NCBI RefSeq assembly: GCF_016920785.2
Contig: NW_024609836.1
Location: 62,041,930 to 62,105,929, forward strand
DNA: 64,000 bases
Source: Ixodes scapularis
Taxonomy: Eukaryota > Arthropoda > Arachnida > Ixodida > Ixodidae
Direction of reading: 5' to 3'
Shown: positions 1-12,843 of the stretch, piece after piece
How positions within the stretch are numbered: position 1 is the first letter of the stretch
Layout: each line of letters starts with the position of its first letter
The notes under the pieces: generated by a model
What the model was told of the DNA's origin: nothing
Seen by the model: only the letters and a program-made list of their open reading frames with translations
Database searches by the model: none
Program-made: the position numbers and the translations under genes

Positions 1-2383
1 AGAAAGAAAAAACGAGAATAGAAAACAATTACATGAAGATCTATTGGTGGATTCATAAAGGATGCGTTATCATGACCCTTGGAAACGCGGCACACGTCCC
101 CCTTTGGGAAAGGGTAATGCTGACCCCTTCACTTTCCTCCTTTGGCTTTCTTGTTTGCTTCCTCTATTTTTTCGCTGCTTCTTTTTGGCCTAATTACGGA
201 GTCAGTGTTAGCGTTTCGCAAAGGGGGACGTGGGGCGTTTCTCAAGGCTCTTGATAACGGATTCTCTAAAACATCACCAATGGGTCTTCCTGTAATTTTG
301 TTTCATCCCCTTTCTGTACTACGCATGCCAGAGTGTGTCGATGCCCTTGGATACGGTCATACATATAACTTGTGGAAAGAACAAGAACCATACCACTCGT
401 GGAAGGATCCGAATCTATGTCACTCTTGGAGGGAACCGCATCCATCGTTTTAACTACACACACAAATCACGGCCCTCGCACTGCTGCTACAAAAACCCAA
501 AGCGAAGAACAACCGGCGACGGCAGAGCGGCCTCTGAGCACACCCGCGTTCCACCGCGTCGCGGCGCGCGGGGCCTGCTCCTCTCTCATTAAGCGCCAGC
601 TGTGCACGTGATTTTGACGAAAACGAAAGGGCTCGTTATGACGAAAGCTCGGCGGTGTCTGTCCGTTTGTCAGTGCCGGGGAGACAGTGAGGAGTTGACG
701 CGTGCTGACGTTGGCACTTCGGACCAATGGGAGCGTCGCACAAGTCACCCTCTCCCTCTCCCCCTCCTGCTCCTGCGCTGACAAACGGTTTTTGTCAAAA
801 TGAGCGTTATAATGATAACGCATTAAAAATATGGAGTTTCGTTCTAATGTTTCAAACGATTTGATATTAGACTTCTATGCCACTAAACTTTGCTCTTTCT
901 TCCATTTTACATGTTGTGCAAAGTTTTTCGTTCACTTTGGTTATGAAGCAATAAAAAGGCTGCATTTAGACCAAATCATGGGACCAGCGAGTCCATCAAA
1001 CGCGGTAGCCGTCAGGAAAGTGAAAAGAAGCTGGTGTGTCGTATATAGCGCGTCTTGGGTCGCCTACACACGACGTGGTCGAAACCGACAGACATCAAGT
1101 AGTTCGTGATGTCAGTAATATTGATGACAAAATTCTGAACATTTCTTGATTAGATACCCTTGTTCCACAGAAATAAGCCTCTCCTTCTTGAAACAGGATG
1201 ATTCTGGAAGAAAATAAAGGAAACTGATTATTTTCGGAGATATTGGCGCAATAATAAAAGGGAAACCGTCTTTTTATATATTATTAAGGTAGGGTTAACA
1301 TACTTTAAGGCGTATAATTCAAATATTCATAAAAATAAATTATTTTAATTGACGATAAAATGCATAAAGCAGTTTAACTGATATCTAGGGTTCCCTGTTT
1401 TCCGGGTTTATTTTTCTTCAAAATCGGGGATGTTTTGCGGTGTTTTTTTTACCTCAAATTTTGAGTTTTTCGTTATTAATTTTTAGTATCGGAGAAAACC
1501 AAGACGCGGGCCTGAAATTCCCCGAATTCCAGGGAACATACGCATGACCCAAATACTTGACAAACGTCCTTGTAGCAAAAATAAATTGGAATGAGATAAC
1601 ATGTGCGACTTCGAAGGGAGAATAAGCTTCGCGGAAAGTTAAGGGAACTGTGCAACGATTTGAACGTTGAAAGACTTTGCGTCTTCTACTTTTGATACTG
1701 TTTATCTTGTCACAAAAGGCAAAAAAAAAAAAACACGTCCTTCCTTGCAATTGTTGCGATTCTGCCGCCAAATCGCGAGACGAAAATTGGAATATTTCCC
1801 GACCTGCAGCCCTGAGCGGCGGCCAGGAGAACCACGCGGCATGACGTCGATGGGGAACTTGTAAAAAGATAAGTTGTGCAAATACCTGCTCGATAAAAGG
1901 TAATTTTTCTATAAACCTTGTCATTCAAACATAAATATAAATGTGTCAAAAACCTGGTATTGTCAACAAAACTTTTATTATACGGAGTATTTTTTGCGCC
2001 ATCTATCCGAGTTAAAAAAAAGAAAAAACAAGAAAAAAAATAGCCAGCTTTCTTTGCTACCGCGAACAGCCGTCAGAAGCCGGAGAAGGACGGGGGCTGA
2101 GCCGGACGGCGATGGCCGGACCCGGATGAGGCTTCCCTCCTGTCACCATGTTGACCGCGCTGCGCAAACACGTGGTCACGTGGTCACGAGCAGATGAGTT
2201 CTCGCTGCTCACTGATGGCTCTAGAGAGAGAGCTTCACCGGAACCCCGCGCGTCTCCCATTCGCGTCACAGAGCACGTGACTCGGAAGCTGGTGAGGGAG
2301 TTGAGAGGTGCCGAAAACCTCAATCTTTGTCCATTTTTAAAATAAAAATGAAAGCCGTTTACAACTCTCTGTAACACCGAATT
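1..2383. other. Intergenic, no gene recognised
   Basis: I see no domain-bearing reading frame here. The open frames are short, overlap on both strands and match no family I know. A GC-richer stretch at about 460-800 and another at 2060-2300 stand out from AT-rich flanks. The second repeats the E-box-like core CACGTG in GTGGTCACGTGGTCACG at about 2172-2188. A small perfect inverted repeat, GCGTTATAATGATAACGC, lies at 804-821. Confidence 0.6.
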
Positions 2384-2442
2384 GGAGCGCAGCTCTTGAG
2401 GAGGAGGAGGGAAGGGTACTGAGGGTTACCTGATCTCGACGC

Positions 2443-2462
2443 GGGGGGGGGGGGGGGGGGGG
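2443..2462. repeat. Poly-G run of 20
   Basis: An unbroken run of twenty G inside the MITE at 2384-2801. Runs of 14 to 26 G or C recur across the window and are prone to length error in any assembly. Confidence 0.9.
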
Positions 2463-2506
2463 TCATGTGACCTTGGGCGGTCACGTGACCCTCCAGAAAA
2501 ATTTTT

Positions 2507-2705
2507 CCGCTAAATTTAGCGGTGAAAATGTTCCGCTAGATTTAGCGGGGAAATTTTTCCGCTAGATTTCGCGGGGAAATTTTTCCGCTAGATTTAGCGG
2601 GGAATGTTTTCCGCTAAATCTAGCGGGGAAAATTTTTACGTTGGATTTAACAGAGAAATTTTTCCGCTAAATCTAGCGGGGAAATTTTTGCGCTAGATTT
2701 AGCGG
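2507..2705. repeat. Eight tandem 16-nt palindromic hairpins with A/T-rich spacers
   Basis: Eight units of the palindrome CCGCTARATYTAGCGG follow one another with a period of about 27 nt, separated by GGGAAATTTTT spacers. Unit 1 is at 2507-2522 and unit 8 at 2690-2705. Units 1, 2, 4, 5 and 7 are perfect or near-perfect palindromes. Unit 3 has T-to-A swapped for C (TTTCGCGG). Unit 6 (ACGTTGGATTTAACAG) is the most decayed, but its two halves still partly pair. Paired stems with changing sequence suggest that the hairpin, not just the sequence, has been kept or copied. Confidence 0.85.
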
Positions 2706-2950
2706 GGAAATTTACCCATAATGAACCGCGCGGTTACGCCGACGGCGACGGCGACGCCGGCGCCGCTCAAGCCGGAAACGGGTTCCTAAGAGCTGCGCTC
2801 TAAAACTAGGACATGCAGGCAAAAGCGGTTTTTTGTTCTTTACTTCAGAAAGGTCGAGACACCAACTCCCAAATTAATTTAGACAAAACACAGAAATTGT
2901 TGCACAGCTCCTTTAACTATGCGATGTGTTCCGGGTCAACGGAGAATTAA

Positions 2951-3580
2951 AGGGGCGGTGCAACGATATTCCATTGGAATGTTTTTTCACTTTACACGAG
3001 CTTACCGGCACTAGTGGGACTCAAGGATACTCGCACGCAACGCCACTGGCCAAGAGACTCCTTTGTTGCGCTGTAATTTCGAGGACAAAACCGAGCGTTT
3101 TCATTCAATCTCTCCTTCGCAAAACCTGATGACGTAGCTGGGCGGTAGCAGTACCGCCCAGTGACGATATTTGAATGCGGCTCATAGACTGGACCCGAGC
3201 ATTGCGTGGGCGCTCGATTTGGGCTCGTGATAATCTATAGCTCGAGAAGCATTCGGGTAGTGTCCTGTGTCCAATCGCTGCAATGACGAAGACAGCCGAA
3301 CCATAAGAATGTCTGGAACGCAGCGCGTGTCCTGTGCCTTGCCAGCCCCAGCGCGTGGCTATGATCAACATCGGCGGCATATAATCGGCTCCAGATCACG
3401 TGGCCTCTTGTTCTGTCTGCGAGTTGAGGGGATGAACTCTGCTCCTTTTTTTTTTCTTTTTTTTTCAGTGACTTCGATTGCGTGTGGTGAAAAACGAACG
3501 GGTATTTCACAGATCATTAACGTCAGGGATCCGTTCTAAGCGGTATTTGCGCAAAATACAAAAATCGTTGCGTCGCCGCT
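2951..3580. mobile_element. TTAA-flanked MITE, copy A
   Basis: This 630-bp unit begins AGGGGCGGTGCAACGATATT right after TTAA (2947-2950) and ends in the inverted equivalent GTCGCCGCT followed by TTTA, a decayed TTAA. It matches the element at 44880-45506 over its whole length, including the phrases ACTCGCACGCAACGCCACTG and GATAATCTATAGCTCGAGAA. It codes for nothing recognisable. A TTAA target duplication is the hallmark of piggyBac-type transposition, so a piggyBac-mobilised MITE is the best guess. Copy A is the more degraded at its right end. Confidence 0.8.
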
Positions 3581-3870
3581 TTTACCTGGAAACAAAGATT
3601 TTCATCCCGTGAAGCCTGTTTTTTTGCTTTTTTTTTTCTTCCTCAAGTACAGCCCTATTCCGGGGATTTACTATTTTCCCCGAATTTGGTCAAACCTTTC
3701 TGTGGGCTTATATCATGGGTTTATTGGAATTCAACGATAACACAAAATCCTGCTTACGTCTTATATCTTAGTTGCAAGAGATATTACGAAAAATGAATAA
3801 TATTAACTATCCTACATTGTGTCCTCAAGCTAAGGGACATGTTTCACATAATAAATATGTCGTTTTTTTT

Positions 3871-4516
3871 TTAAGTTTTGCATATTTGTTTTTAAAAAGC
3901 CGTGAATGTTACACTTATGCGGCGGTTTGTGCAGGTGAGTTATACGGCCAGGGAGACATTATGTGGGTGGCTAATATTTGCGATAATTCGGCTGATAATT
4001 AAAATTTGGTAATCAACTTTTTAATTAGTGAAACTAGACATATGGTTCCAATTAGAAACTTACTGAAGTTCATCGAAAACCACTAAATCAACTCTATTTA
4101 GAACGACTTGAAGCTCGTGGGAAACTCGGGGGCGCGCCAAAGTTAACACTCGTGAAGCAGGCTCAAAGCTAGCAGTGCCGGAACGTGATAATGATCTAAT
4201 CACCTGTGTTCCTCCACTGCTAGCTTTGCGCCTGCTTCACGAGTGGTAACTTTCGTGCGCCCCTGAGCTTCCCACCAACTTCAAGTCGTTCTAAAAAGAG
4301 TTGATTTAGTGATTTTTGATGACGCTCAGTAAGTTTCTAATTGAAACCATATGTCTATTTTACTAATTAAAAGTTAATTAACAAATTTTCGTTAATTAGC
4401 TGACTTACCTCAAAGATTAGCCACCCACATAATATCCCCCTAACCGTATACCTCACCTGCGGAAACCGCATAAGTAACTTTCACGGCTTTTTTTAAAACA
4501 AATCTGTAAAGCTTAA
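3871..4516. repeat. Long inverted repeat (foldback element), about 646 bp
   Basis: Two arms of about 300 bp face each other around a centre near 4190. The left arm has GCCGTGAATGTTACACTTATG, AGGTGAGTTATACGG, TGTGGGTGGCTAAT, ACATATGGTT and GCTAGCAGT in order, and the right arm carries their reverse complements in reverse order. The outer ends are TTAAGTTTTGCA and its partner TGTAAAGCTTAA. The arms differ by scattered substitutions, so this is an aged natural foldback rather than a cloning artefact. No coding sequence is present. Confidence 0.85.
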
Positions 4517-7500
4517 CAAACAGCGTGTATAGTACACATCAATATGCCAAGTAGCTAATCAATACGTGCCCATATTACGCTTAAAAAATTAATATTTTTA
4601 AGATTTACGGATTATTCGCAATGCATTGCATTTCGAATTTCAATAGGGTTTCTGAAGGTTGCATTACATAAATAGCACATAGAGGACATTTTGCTAGAGC
4701 ATGCTATAGATGAACACACAAAAAATTACAGGACGACACTTAAGACTGCTTACGTGAAGGAATGCAAAAGCATTCCTAGACACAGCGGATTCTTACAAGC
4801 ACCCCGCCACGTACTCCTATCGCAAACGGCGCTCCAGCGGTGACATCACACTCCCCCCCCCTTTGCGCAGGCGCGGCGAACTCCGCCGGCTCCTTGACGG
4901 TGCATCTCCGTTGCTGTGCTTTTCTTTGTGCGTTTTTTTTTTTTTTCTGAAGCGCGTTTGTTTTATTTTGAGCGCCCCACCGACTTCTGTGACGAAGTAT
5001 CTGATACGACGCGTCGCAGTCAATGAGAACGCGGTGCAGCCATTTTAACTTCTTTTTATTTCGATGTCCGTTTTTCACGGTCACTGCTAACTAACACCGG
5101 CTGCGCTCCAAGGGAGAGTTAATTTTTTCGTAGGAAAATATTAAAGACCTGAATGGACACTAGTTATCGCACTGCACTGGTGGTTTAAATGACCGCTACT
5201 GAATTATAACAAGACAAAAGCAGACACTTAAATGATTTTACTAACTGCGCCTCAATATTACGTACAAGACATGAACTTTCCTTCCTAAAGATCCTAACTG
5301 GTGGAACGATGCAACGGCGCCTAGCTTGCGTCATCATCGCCGCAAGGACGGCATGCCCATTTTACGCGGAACGATTTCTTTTTTGAGCGTACTCCGCCGG
5401 CGGTACCGGTGTCTGGGTTCGGATGTTTCGAGTATCTGATGGCGCTTGGAATACGTCGAATAGGCTTATGCGCTCTATTCTCTCACTCGGCCAGAAAGCC
5501 GCGCTCTTCGCTAGGCTTTACCGGGGAATTCGAGCCTCGCTAACCGGCCGCCATGTTGCTTTAGGGGTGGTCAGATTTGACTACCTGCTTTTTGACTACA
5601 TGTGGGTTCGTCATTTTTACCCTGGAGGTCGTTATATTTGGGAGCACTTTTTACCACCTCAAAGGTAGTCGTATATGACTATTTTTTTTCTTGGAGTGCA
5701 AACCATCTAGCCAAAAACTTGTTTCGGCCTAAATTGGCCCTTGCGAATTCTAACCCGGAAAATATATTTCGCGGCTAAAAACCTGAATAAGAACGTAAAA
5801 AATAAAAGAGAAACGTTCTGCATAGTACGAAGTTGTTGTACAAAGCGTTTTACAGCTAGAATCTTAATGTAGAATAATATTAATTACGTTTTTATCTTAA
5901 AGGGGGAGGGGGAGAGGTAACTGAATAAATATTATAACGCGGAGCCGACGTTTCTACAGTTATATGCCTGTACTTACGTGAAGGGTAAAAATTACCTAGT
6001 TTTAAGCTCTTTTTTTATGAGGCATCGTCCATAGGTAACATTTTGTACTGCCGATTGAGTTTTATCTTTAGCTAAAGTGTGCATTTAACGCAGTTTTGAC
6101 AAAACTCAATTGCCGTTATCCGAAGTACTGCGTGTCATAAACACCTTTTGATTGGTGATGCGACCGGCATCATATTTGCATTATTAAAGTTACTTGGAAG
6201 ACACTGCATTCAATAGTCTTACCATTTATTCTAAAACTGAAACATACCACATCGCGTGATCTTTTAAATAAGACACACTTCAAGTAGGCGGTTCAATATT
6301 TAAACAAAATGGGCTCAAACGTCTAAGACATATGGACATATACGCACCCAAGAAGCAAGACGATAACGGCACATAGCATCATGGGCATACGTCTAGCCAT
6401 GTCAGTTATTCAGCAATTTCTCACTTCCACAGTAGTTGACTTTGCCAGCAGAATTCTTACTTCAATATGCTTTATACGCATAAACGAACGGCATTTACAG
6501 TAGGCCGTTTACAATGGACGCATCAGTTAGCTAAGCTCGGTTTTATGTCTGACACCGCGAATATAACATAAAAGAGTAATATAAACCTTCACCTTTCGCA
6601 TAAGAAACGACACGTAGTTTTAGAAGGGCTAGATGTACAATGGTTCTATGTATTTATAAATACCGCAGGCCTTGCGAGCGCTCACGCAGGTGTGGGTATG
6701 ACACAAACGAAAGTATATATTAAAATCTGGCAAACATTCATTACAAAATCTTTAGCAATATCAAATAGAAGATAAATTCGAGCGCTCAAGTTTGTTAGTA
6801 CATACGTTTTGCGGTAATAAATTTACATTTTACACATATGTATTTGTTGACTCTCGAAAGTTCTACAACTGCATAAGCTTCTACAAAGCACACAATTCCG
6901 CATTCACTCGAAAATTGGGAATTTTAACGACCTATTTAAAGTAATGTAACAGAAAACAAAAATGATCTTCACGTTTCCATCACTTTCAATGAGTGCTGAA
7001 GGCACTAAGTTCTCGTTAGATTTCTAAATGAGTACCGAGTAAAGTATTTTCGTTGGTATTTTATGGTATCATCTATGAAAGTTACGGTACTCGTTACTTA
7101 ATACCTTTGAATAAAATGTAAACTGTGCAGTAAACGGAGGAACATTTTGCGCCGGGTCATTTTAATATCCTCGAATCAAAATATTTTAATGTTCTAGCGT
7201 TCTATGCCTAGGCTCAAACCAAGCCCCAATTTTTTTTTTTTTTTTTTTTTGCTTTACGGGATTTGCAGCCGGTCGTGGTACATATCTTGAAGATACGCCT
7301 AACCGGGCGCAGTGAGCACGCCCAGAATTTGCACTTTTTGGGAGTGCACGTGCAAGTTCGTCTGTCTGCCAAACATCAAGAGTGGATTGTGTTCAAAAGA
7401 CCAACTAAAGCTAACATTTGGAAGTACCTGTTCTCGAGCCTTACATTTCCTACGTGTCTGAAGTAACCTTTCCGTCAATCCACATCGTTTTGACAGGCAA

Positions 7501-8028
7501 GATGCACAATAACACATGAAATGTGAAACATGATCAAACATGGCGAAACATGTGTAACACAATACAATTCTTTTAAGAAGTTTAACGGAGAATACTTCTA
7601 GCTTCCCTGGAGGGGCTTGACAGGCCGAGGTTCTGTTGATATATGCAAGCGGGTGTTAGAAGACGAGCAGAATGCTGTACATCATTGTTTGCTCAAAGGT
7701 CAGATGTAAGCGAAAAAAAAAAATCCCGGAGCATTCTTAATGTTTACAGGGCAAGAGGTACATGTGCTCTTTTGCTTGACCATCTGGATTTTGAAAGGCA
7801 AAAAAAAAAGGCAAATTTTTTTTTTTTTTCGTGATGGTGAGCCAATTATTTTGTGTTACTGCGTAGTGCATTTCTGGTTCTGTATCTCCCCCAATTTAAG
7901 CTATACTCATTAAAGAAAGAATTCGCCGATTGCATGTCATATAATGACTTTAATTAGCAAATTAATTTAAGTGATGTTGAACGCAAGTACAATATTTTAA
8001 TAATCATATGTTCTGTTTTATTCAAAGG
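4517..8028. other. Intergenic, no gene recognised
   Basis: Mostly AT-rich unique-looking sequence with a T22 run near 7231-7250. The short frames at 4776-5084, 5423-5668 and 7263-7562 have no family signature and no supporting splice or polyadenylation context. I see no coding or RNA feature here. Confidence 0.55.
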
Positions 8029-8195
8029 CAGGGTGTCGAACCGTAACCGGACTTGAACCATTGCTGGGACTGAACCACTTATTTTTCCAGAACCGGAACA
8101 GAACCCGAACCAAAATGTTCGGCGCCATTTTGGAGCTGAGTCTGAACTGGAGCAAAACAAAAGACCCGTTCCGAACCGGTTCTCCAAGCAGTTCG
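8029..8195. repeat. GAACCGG-rich repeat tract
   Basis: The stretch opens with AGGGTGTCGAACCG and repeats AACCGG, GAACCA, GAACCCGAACC and CCGAACCGGTTC many times. It looks like a degenerate short-unit array in a dispersed element. The opening AGGGTGTC resembles the start of the 19724-20155 foldback (CAGGGTGTC), but the interiors are unrelated. Confidence 0.45.
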
Positions 8196-8518
8196 GGCGC
8201 GCTATTGCTATTCCGTGCGCTGTGCGCCGGAACTTTTGAGATGCTTAGATAGCGCTGCAGGGCAAGGTTTTTCCACTAATGCAAATATTTTTGTAAGCAT
8301 ATTTGACAAAGACGAAGGTAAATAACCGCAGTTGTTGACTATCACAAAATCCGCCTGAGCTGCTCAATGTCATCGCGCCCACACGCCCGGCAAAACGCCG
8401 TCGACGCGTGCCGACGAGTCGACGCAGCGAGCCGCCGCAGAAAAAACAACGCAGCATCGAATTCGGGTTTACTACGTTTGACCGAAAACCATTTCATCGG
8501 AACACGTTTTGTACACTA

Positions 8519-9187
8519 GTTACACGGGCGGTTTTTACTGTGGTTAGGCAAACGGCAGTTAACGGCCGCTGACCTTGGTTTGACCAAGCTTAACTGAGAT
8601 GGTGTCACAAGGCCATTTTGCTTGTAGTTCAAGGGTTCAAGCCAAAACGAAACCGACTGCATTGTCCCGTGTTCAGATCAAGGAGACGCTTTTTATATAT
8701 ACATTATAACTGTTCAAAGAACGAGTAATTGGACCCAAACTTTTATTTATGCAGCGTAACAAGCGATTATCAAGACCCCTAAACTAAATCGAAACATGGG
8801 CGACATGAGAGAAGCCGCATTGCCATCGACCAGAAGCAATGGCAGCGCCCGGGGAGAGCGGGCTTCGCAGCGTCGCGCGACATGGCGTAATTGCTTTTGC
8901 TGCATATCTGTCTCCGAGCCATGTTTCTTTCCGTGACATTTGTCTCCATGATTTTTTCTAGATATGTCCCCTGCCATTCCGAAATATTTAGTGCTTCGAT
9001 AGCCAGCAAGGCTGCAGTTTTCGAAATCTTTAGCTTAGTTAGCGAGCCCAAACTGAGATCACTGTGCTCAGTTTGTGCTAGCCATGGTTTCGTGCTAACC
9101 CCAGTTTGGTCAGCCGTGTAACTGCGCAAACCTCCAGTTTAGAGTAACTGCAGTTAGCTTAACTGTAGTTATTGATGCCCGTGTAAC
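8519..9187. mobile_element. Candidate MITE ending in GTTACACGGGC
   Basis: The left end GTTACACGGGCGG and the right end, read from the other strand, GTTACACGGGCATCA share an 11-bp terminal inverted repeat. Behind it both arms contain GGTTAG- and GCAGTTA-type blocks, which are degenerate. The unit is 669 bp and contains no domain-bearing frame. I could not identify a target duplication, so the boundaries rest on the inverted ends only. Confidence 0.5.
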
Positions 9188-10068
9188 AGGGATATTAGAG
9201 GACGGGCTCATCTTTAGAAGCTCGGTTTAGAGAAGCCGGAGCCTCAGTTTAGAGAAATCTCGTTTATCGAAAAGGGGGTGCTGTTTAAAAACCAAAGGAT
9301 CCCCTACTTCCCTTACTGCACCGGTTTCCGTGTATAGGCAACCATCTGTTTAATTGACAGAGCTTTGCGTTTGTTAGTGGACGGCACACAGTACCTTATA
9401 TTTTAATTTCTGGTATGACGATGGCATCTATACGTTAATGTTCCATTTTGTCCTTGAAAGCCCTGCTTTCCCATGTTTCTGTGTTATGGTGGACAATCGG
9501 TATGTGTCTGTCATTCAACCCGTAACGAGAGTTGGGGGGAGACTCTGGGGGAACTGATAAGGGGATGGGGGAACAGGGTTTCTGAAAGCCGGGGACTTTG
9601 AGGACGGGTCAGATAACGCGGGGAATTTGCAGTTGGGGCTTTGACTCGGGGATTTCAGGATTTGGTTATTTCGTGCACCACCCGTGTGACAGACGTGGAC
9701 GCGGCCTGATTACTGGTGATGATACTTTTTGCTAATTTCTTTACGGCCTACTCAATTGCGCTGTGACTTTGTGCACTGATAATTTAATTTGGTGAAGAAG
9801 AAAAAAAGAAGCCATTCGGTCGGATAGCAACGTTCATCAAGCAGCATTCTTTCAAACGTATCCAAAAGCAAGTAGAACATTTTATTCTCACTACAAAACC
9901 CTATAAATTAGAAAAACAGCCCTTTAGTAACACGAAGCAGCCAGTGCGAGCATGTGGAAGGAGTGTTTTAGAGTTCGCCAATATTGAACTAGGATTGTTT
10001 TGAGTGGTGTGTGTGGCCTCCACCAGCATTAGTAATCGCATTACCCAAATGCATTCGTTTTATGTTGA

Positions 10069-10350
10069 TGTGATGCAACTCTGTCTCCGTCGATTATGCA
10101 GGACCCATTTATCTCAAACCCCAGTTTAATGGAGGAAAGAGATAAAAAAACAGGCGAGCTAGTCAAGAACTTCCATAGTGAACGGAAACACGGAACGATA
10201 AGAAAGGTTCCCGTGATGCAACTCTGTCTCCGTTGATTACGCAGGACCTATTTATCTCAAACACCAGTTTAATCGAAGAAAGAATAAAAACACAGGCGAG
10301 CTGGTGAAGAACTTTCATAGTAACCGGAGACACGGAACGGTAAAAAACGG
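10069..10350. repeat. Tandem duplication, two units of about 144 bp
   Basis: GTGATGCAACTCTGTCTCCG opens a unit at 10069 and again at 10213. The two units continue in register through GATTAYGCAGGACC, ATTTATCTCAAAC, CCAGTTTAAT, AACAGGCGAGCTRGT, AAGAACTT and ACACGGAACG. They differ by scattered substitutions and a few small indels. No coding potential is seen. Confidence 0.85.
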
Positions 10351-10506
10351 TTTAAATTATTTAATACTTTATAGATTCGACCTCTTAAATTAATTAACCT
10401 AAGCATATGTGACAAATTCTACTGAGGGAATCTCATCCGCGTTCTATTTTAGATGAGGCGATAAATCATGCCCCGAAATCACGAAGTAAACATTGAATGT
10501 GTTTTG

Positions 10507-10665
10507 TGAGTATCTTTTGAGTAACGCCAAAGTAATAAAGTAAAGTAACGAAGTAATTAAGGAATTATTTTTATGGTAAGTAATTTGTAATCGTAATCAG
10601 TTAAATTTTAAGGCGAGTAATTGTAGTTGTAATTAATTTTTTTTTCGAGTAATGGGCACAAGTCT
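10507..10665. repeat. AAGTAA/GTAATT-type simple-sequence tract
   Basis: Degenerate short units such as AAGTAATAAAGTAAAGTAAC, AAGTAATTAAGG, GTAAGTAATTTG and GAGTAATTGTAG run for about 160 bp. It is a decayed microsatellite with no coding potential. Confidence 0.6.
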
Positions 10666-10844
10666 GCTTGAATTGATATGGTTTCGGGTTAAATATTCCC
10701 TCCGATCCGAGCGCGGAGACTTGGAAGATGCTGAGGAGCGTTCACTAGGACGTTCCTACGCAAGAATACTCACATCGTGATGTTTCGGCAAAGGTCATTA
10801 AGAAGGGAACTCACTGTAGGAGTCCAATAACCGGTTAATGTTCC

Positions 10845-11442
10845 CTATCGAAGCGGCAAGGAGGTCCTTCTTGAAGATTCCGCGAGTTCAAAGGGCACTC
10901 CTGTTGCTGTATGGCTCTGCAGTCTCGCCAAACGCAGACCTCCCACGTTGTCACAGCCCGATCCAGGAATCTCTCTGGTCCCATTTCCCCAAGAACGTCT
11001 GAACAGAGCCACTAGCCTACTCACACACCGAGACCTAAACGCCTTCACCTGTATCCGTCGTCCGTCAGCACTCATCCCGAAGGCCGAGGGCCAGGACCCC
11101 GGGTCTCAACTGGACATGGGGGGGGTCAGCTTCCGCTGTTTCGGGTGGAACGCTCGGTGTTGTTCGACAGCCGCAACCCACACCCGTTGCGTCGTATCGG
11201 CATGTTCGGCGGTGCCAGGATGCCAAGCCCGAAACTCTGGTCACTCGATGGGCGGTCGTTGGCACTGCTAGAAATCCGAACCCGTAGGCTGGGTGACCGA
11301 TCATATCAGCCCCTCCGCCGCCGGAGGAGTCGAAAGGGTTGCTGCCCACGCAACCTGAAAACCCGTGGTCGCTCGCTGGGTTTCTCTCATGAACTGCAGT
11401 AGTCACATTTTCAAAGGAGTTCGTCGGTGCACTAGATGACAC
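10845..11442. other. GC-rich block with overlapping frames on both strands, unassigned
   Basis: This 600-bp stretch is much richer in GC than its flanks. It has open frames on both strands (10948-11271 and 11145-11402 on plus, 11065-11442 on minus), as expected of GC-rich DNA with few stop codons. None shows a motif I recognise. It could be old transposon coding sequence; I would not call a gene. Confidence 0.3.
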
Positions 11443-11861
11443 AAACAGCAGTCTGGCCGGACATCACCCAAGGTCACAGATCCGTAAGTGCACAGCCAAC
11501 TATGGGATTTGCCAGCTTGTTATAACGATACCATACACGTTGTCCTTTTTACATTGCCACTAAAATAAAAAAAAATAAAAACATTGTCACTCAACAGTCA
11601 AGAGCATGCTGAATATAGGGTTATATTTCACACAAATCGAATTTACCACAAAACGTAAACTTAACCTTTTGTTGATGAAGCGCCTGACTTCGAACATCGG
11701 TACAGGAAAGCTCCCATAACCAACGAAACCGCAAATATAGGTGCACAGCCACGCTCAGACACTTGCAGTGCCCAGTCGAACAAAAAATACGATGAGATAT
11801 CAAAACAGCAAAACACTGCCCAAAACTTTCGAACGTTTATAAAAGATGGGCGGTTACGAGA

Positions 11862-11905
11862 CCCCCCCCCCCCTCCCCCCCCCCCCACCCCCCCCCCCCC
11901 CCCCC
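11862..11905. repeat. C-rich homopolymer tract
   Basis: Runs of C broken only by single T or A bases over about 44 nt. A second C13 run lies at about 12071-12083. The Pro-rich and Gly-rich frames across it are artefacts of the run. Confidence 0.9.
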
Positions 11906-12843
11906 GCAGAACCTGCGACGAAGCCGAACTATTCTCATGCCGCATACTTGACTCAGGTTGCACCCCAATACCCGCGAGAGTTCATAGTCTTTGTCGGGAA
12001 GGTGAGCTCGATCTCACTTTTGATACAGCCCCTGGGAACATAGGTGTGCAGAGAATATCGTGGCTCGGCACCCCCCCCCCCCCTGGTTAGGAAATTGCTG
12101 AATCATACCTACTCCTTTTGAGTCATCATGCTGGGAAGGCACAACCTCCGGGCGATGTTGCAACCCCATATTATTTTCTTGTCGTTTTCTGCATTTTGAA
12201 TCTATCAATATCAACCAACCTCCTCCTCGGCCAACCACGATTACTTAAACAGTCTATGGTGCGCCAGAAAGGCCCTTTCGCGGTGTGAGAATAGCTCCGC
12301 CATCCACAGCGTTCCTTTACTCGACTTGAGACTTCATGTCGTGGCGTAATGAATGGCACCCCCGTACGCACCTGGTTCAAGCAGGATGCCTCCCTCACTT
12401 TGCGGCATGTTTTTGCATGTACCATCTTGCCTCTGTCCGCCATCTCCGACGACTCTGGATGATCGTGAACCTAGGTGGTGGCCAAAAAGTGAGCGGTGAC
12501 CTCCGAAAATTTCGAACCCTTTGCCCCCAGCATTGAATCCGACCGATTTGAGAACAAATAGGGATAGAGCACCGGGAGGTTTTGAGATACCGGTGCCATC
12601 ATGAACACCACCTCAGATAGCCCCTACACATTTACACGCGCCATCGGAAGGCAGAGGCTGCCTCCCTCCGCAACCAGCCTGATACATGCGTAGTCACGTG
12701 TAGTCACGTGCTCTAACGTAGTCGGACTGAAGGATATCTGCTGAGTCCCTGACAACACCGCACGCCTTTCCATTCACGACCAATTCGTGGAGACAACGAG
12801 TGAGACACTGCGTGATTTTCTAGTCGTCCCTGACAAACGAAGG

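Larger units (their letters stand above)
2384..2801. mobile_element. MITE with about 18-bp terminal inverted repeats and a tandem-hairpin core
   Basis: The left end reads GGAGCGCAGCTCTTGAGGA and the right end, reverse-complemented, reads AGAGCGCAGCTCTTAGGAA, so the 418-bp unit has near-matching terminal inverted repeats. Inside are a 20-G run, the palindromic pair GGTCATGTGACC / GGTCACGTGACC, eight tandem hairpin units (own entry) and a GC-rich stretch of GACGGCGACGGC type. There is no open frame of interest, so it must depend on another element's transposase. The superfamily is unknown, because no target duplication is evident in the flanks. Confidence 0.6.

Noticed and set aside
2507..2705. 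CRISPR array
   Set aside because: The repeats are palindromic and the spacers are the same A/T-rich phrase each time; the window is eukaryotic.
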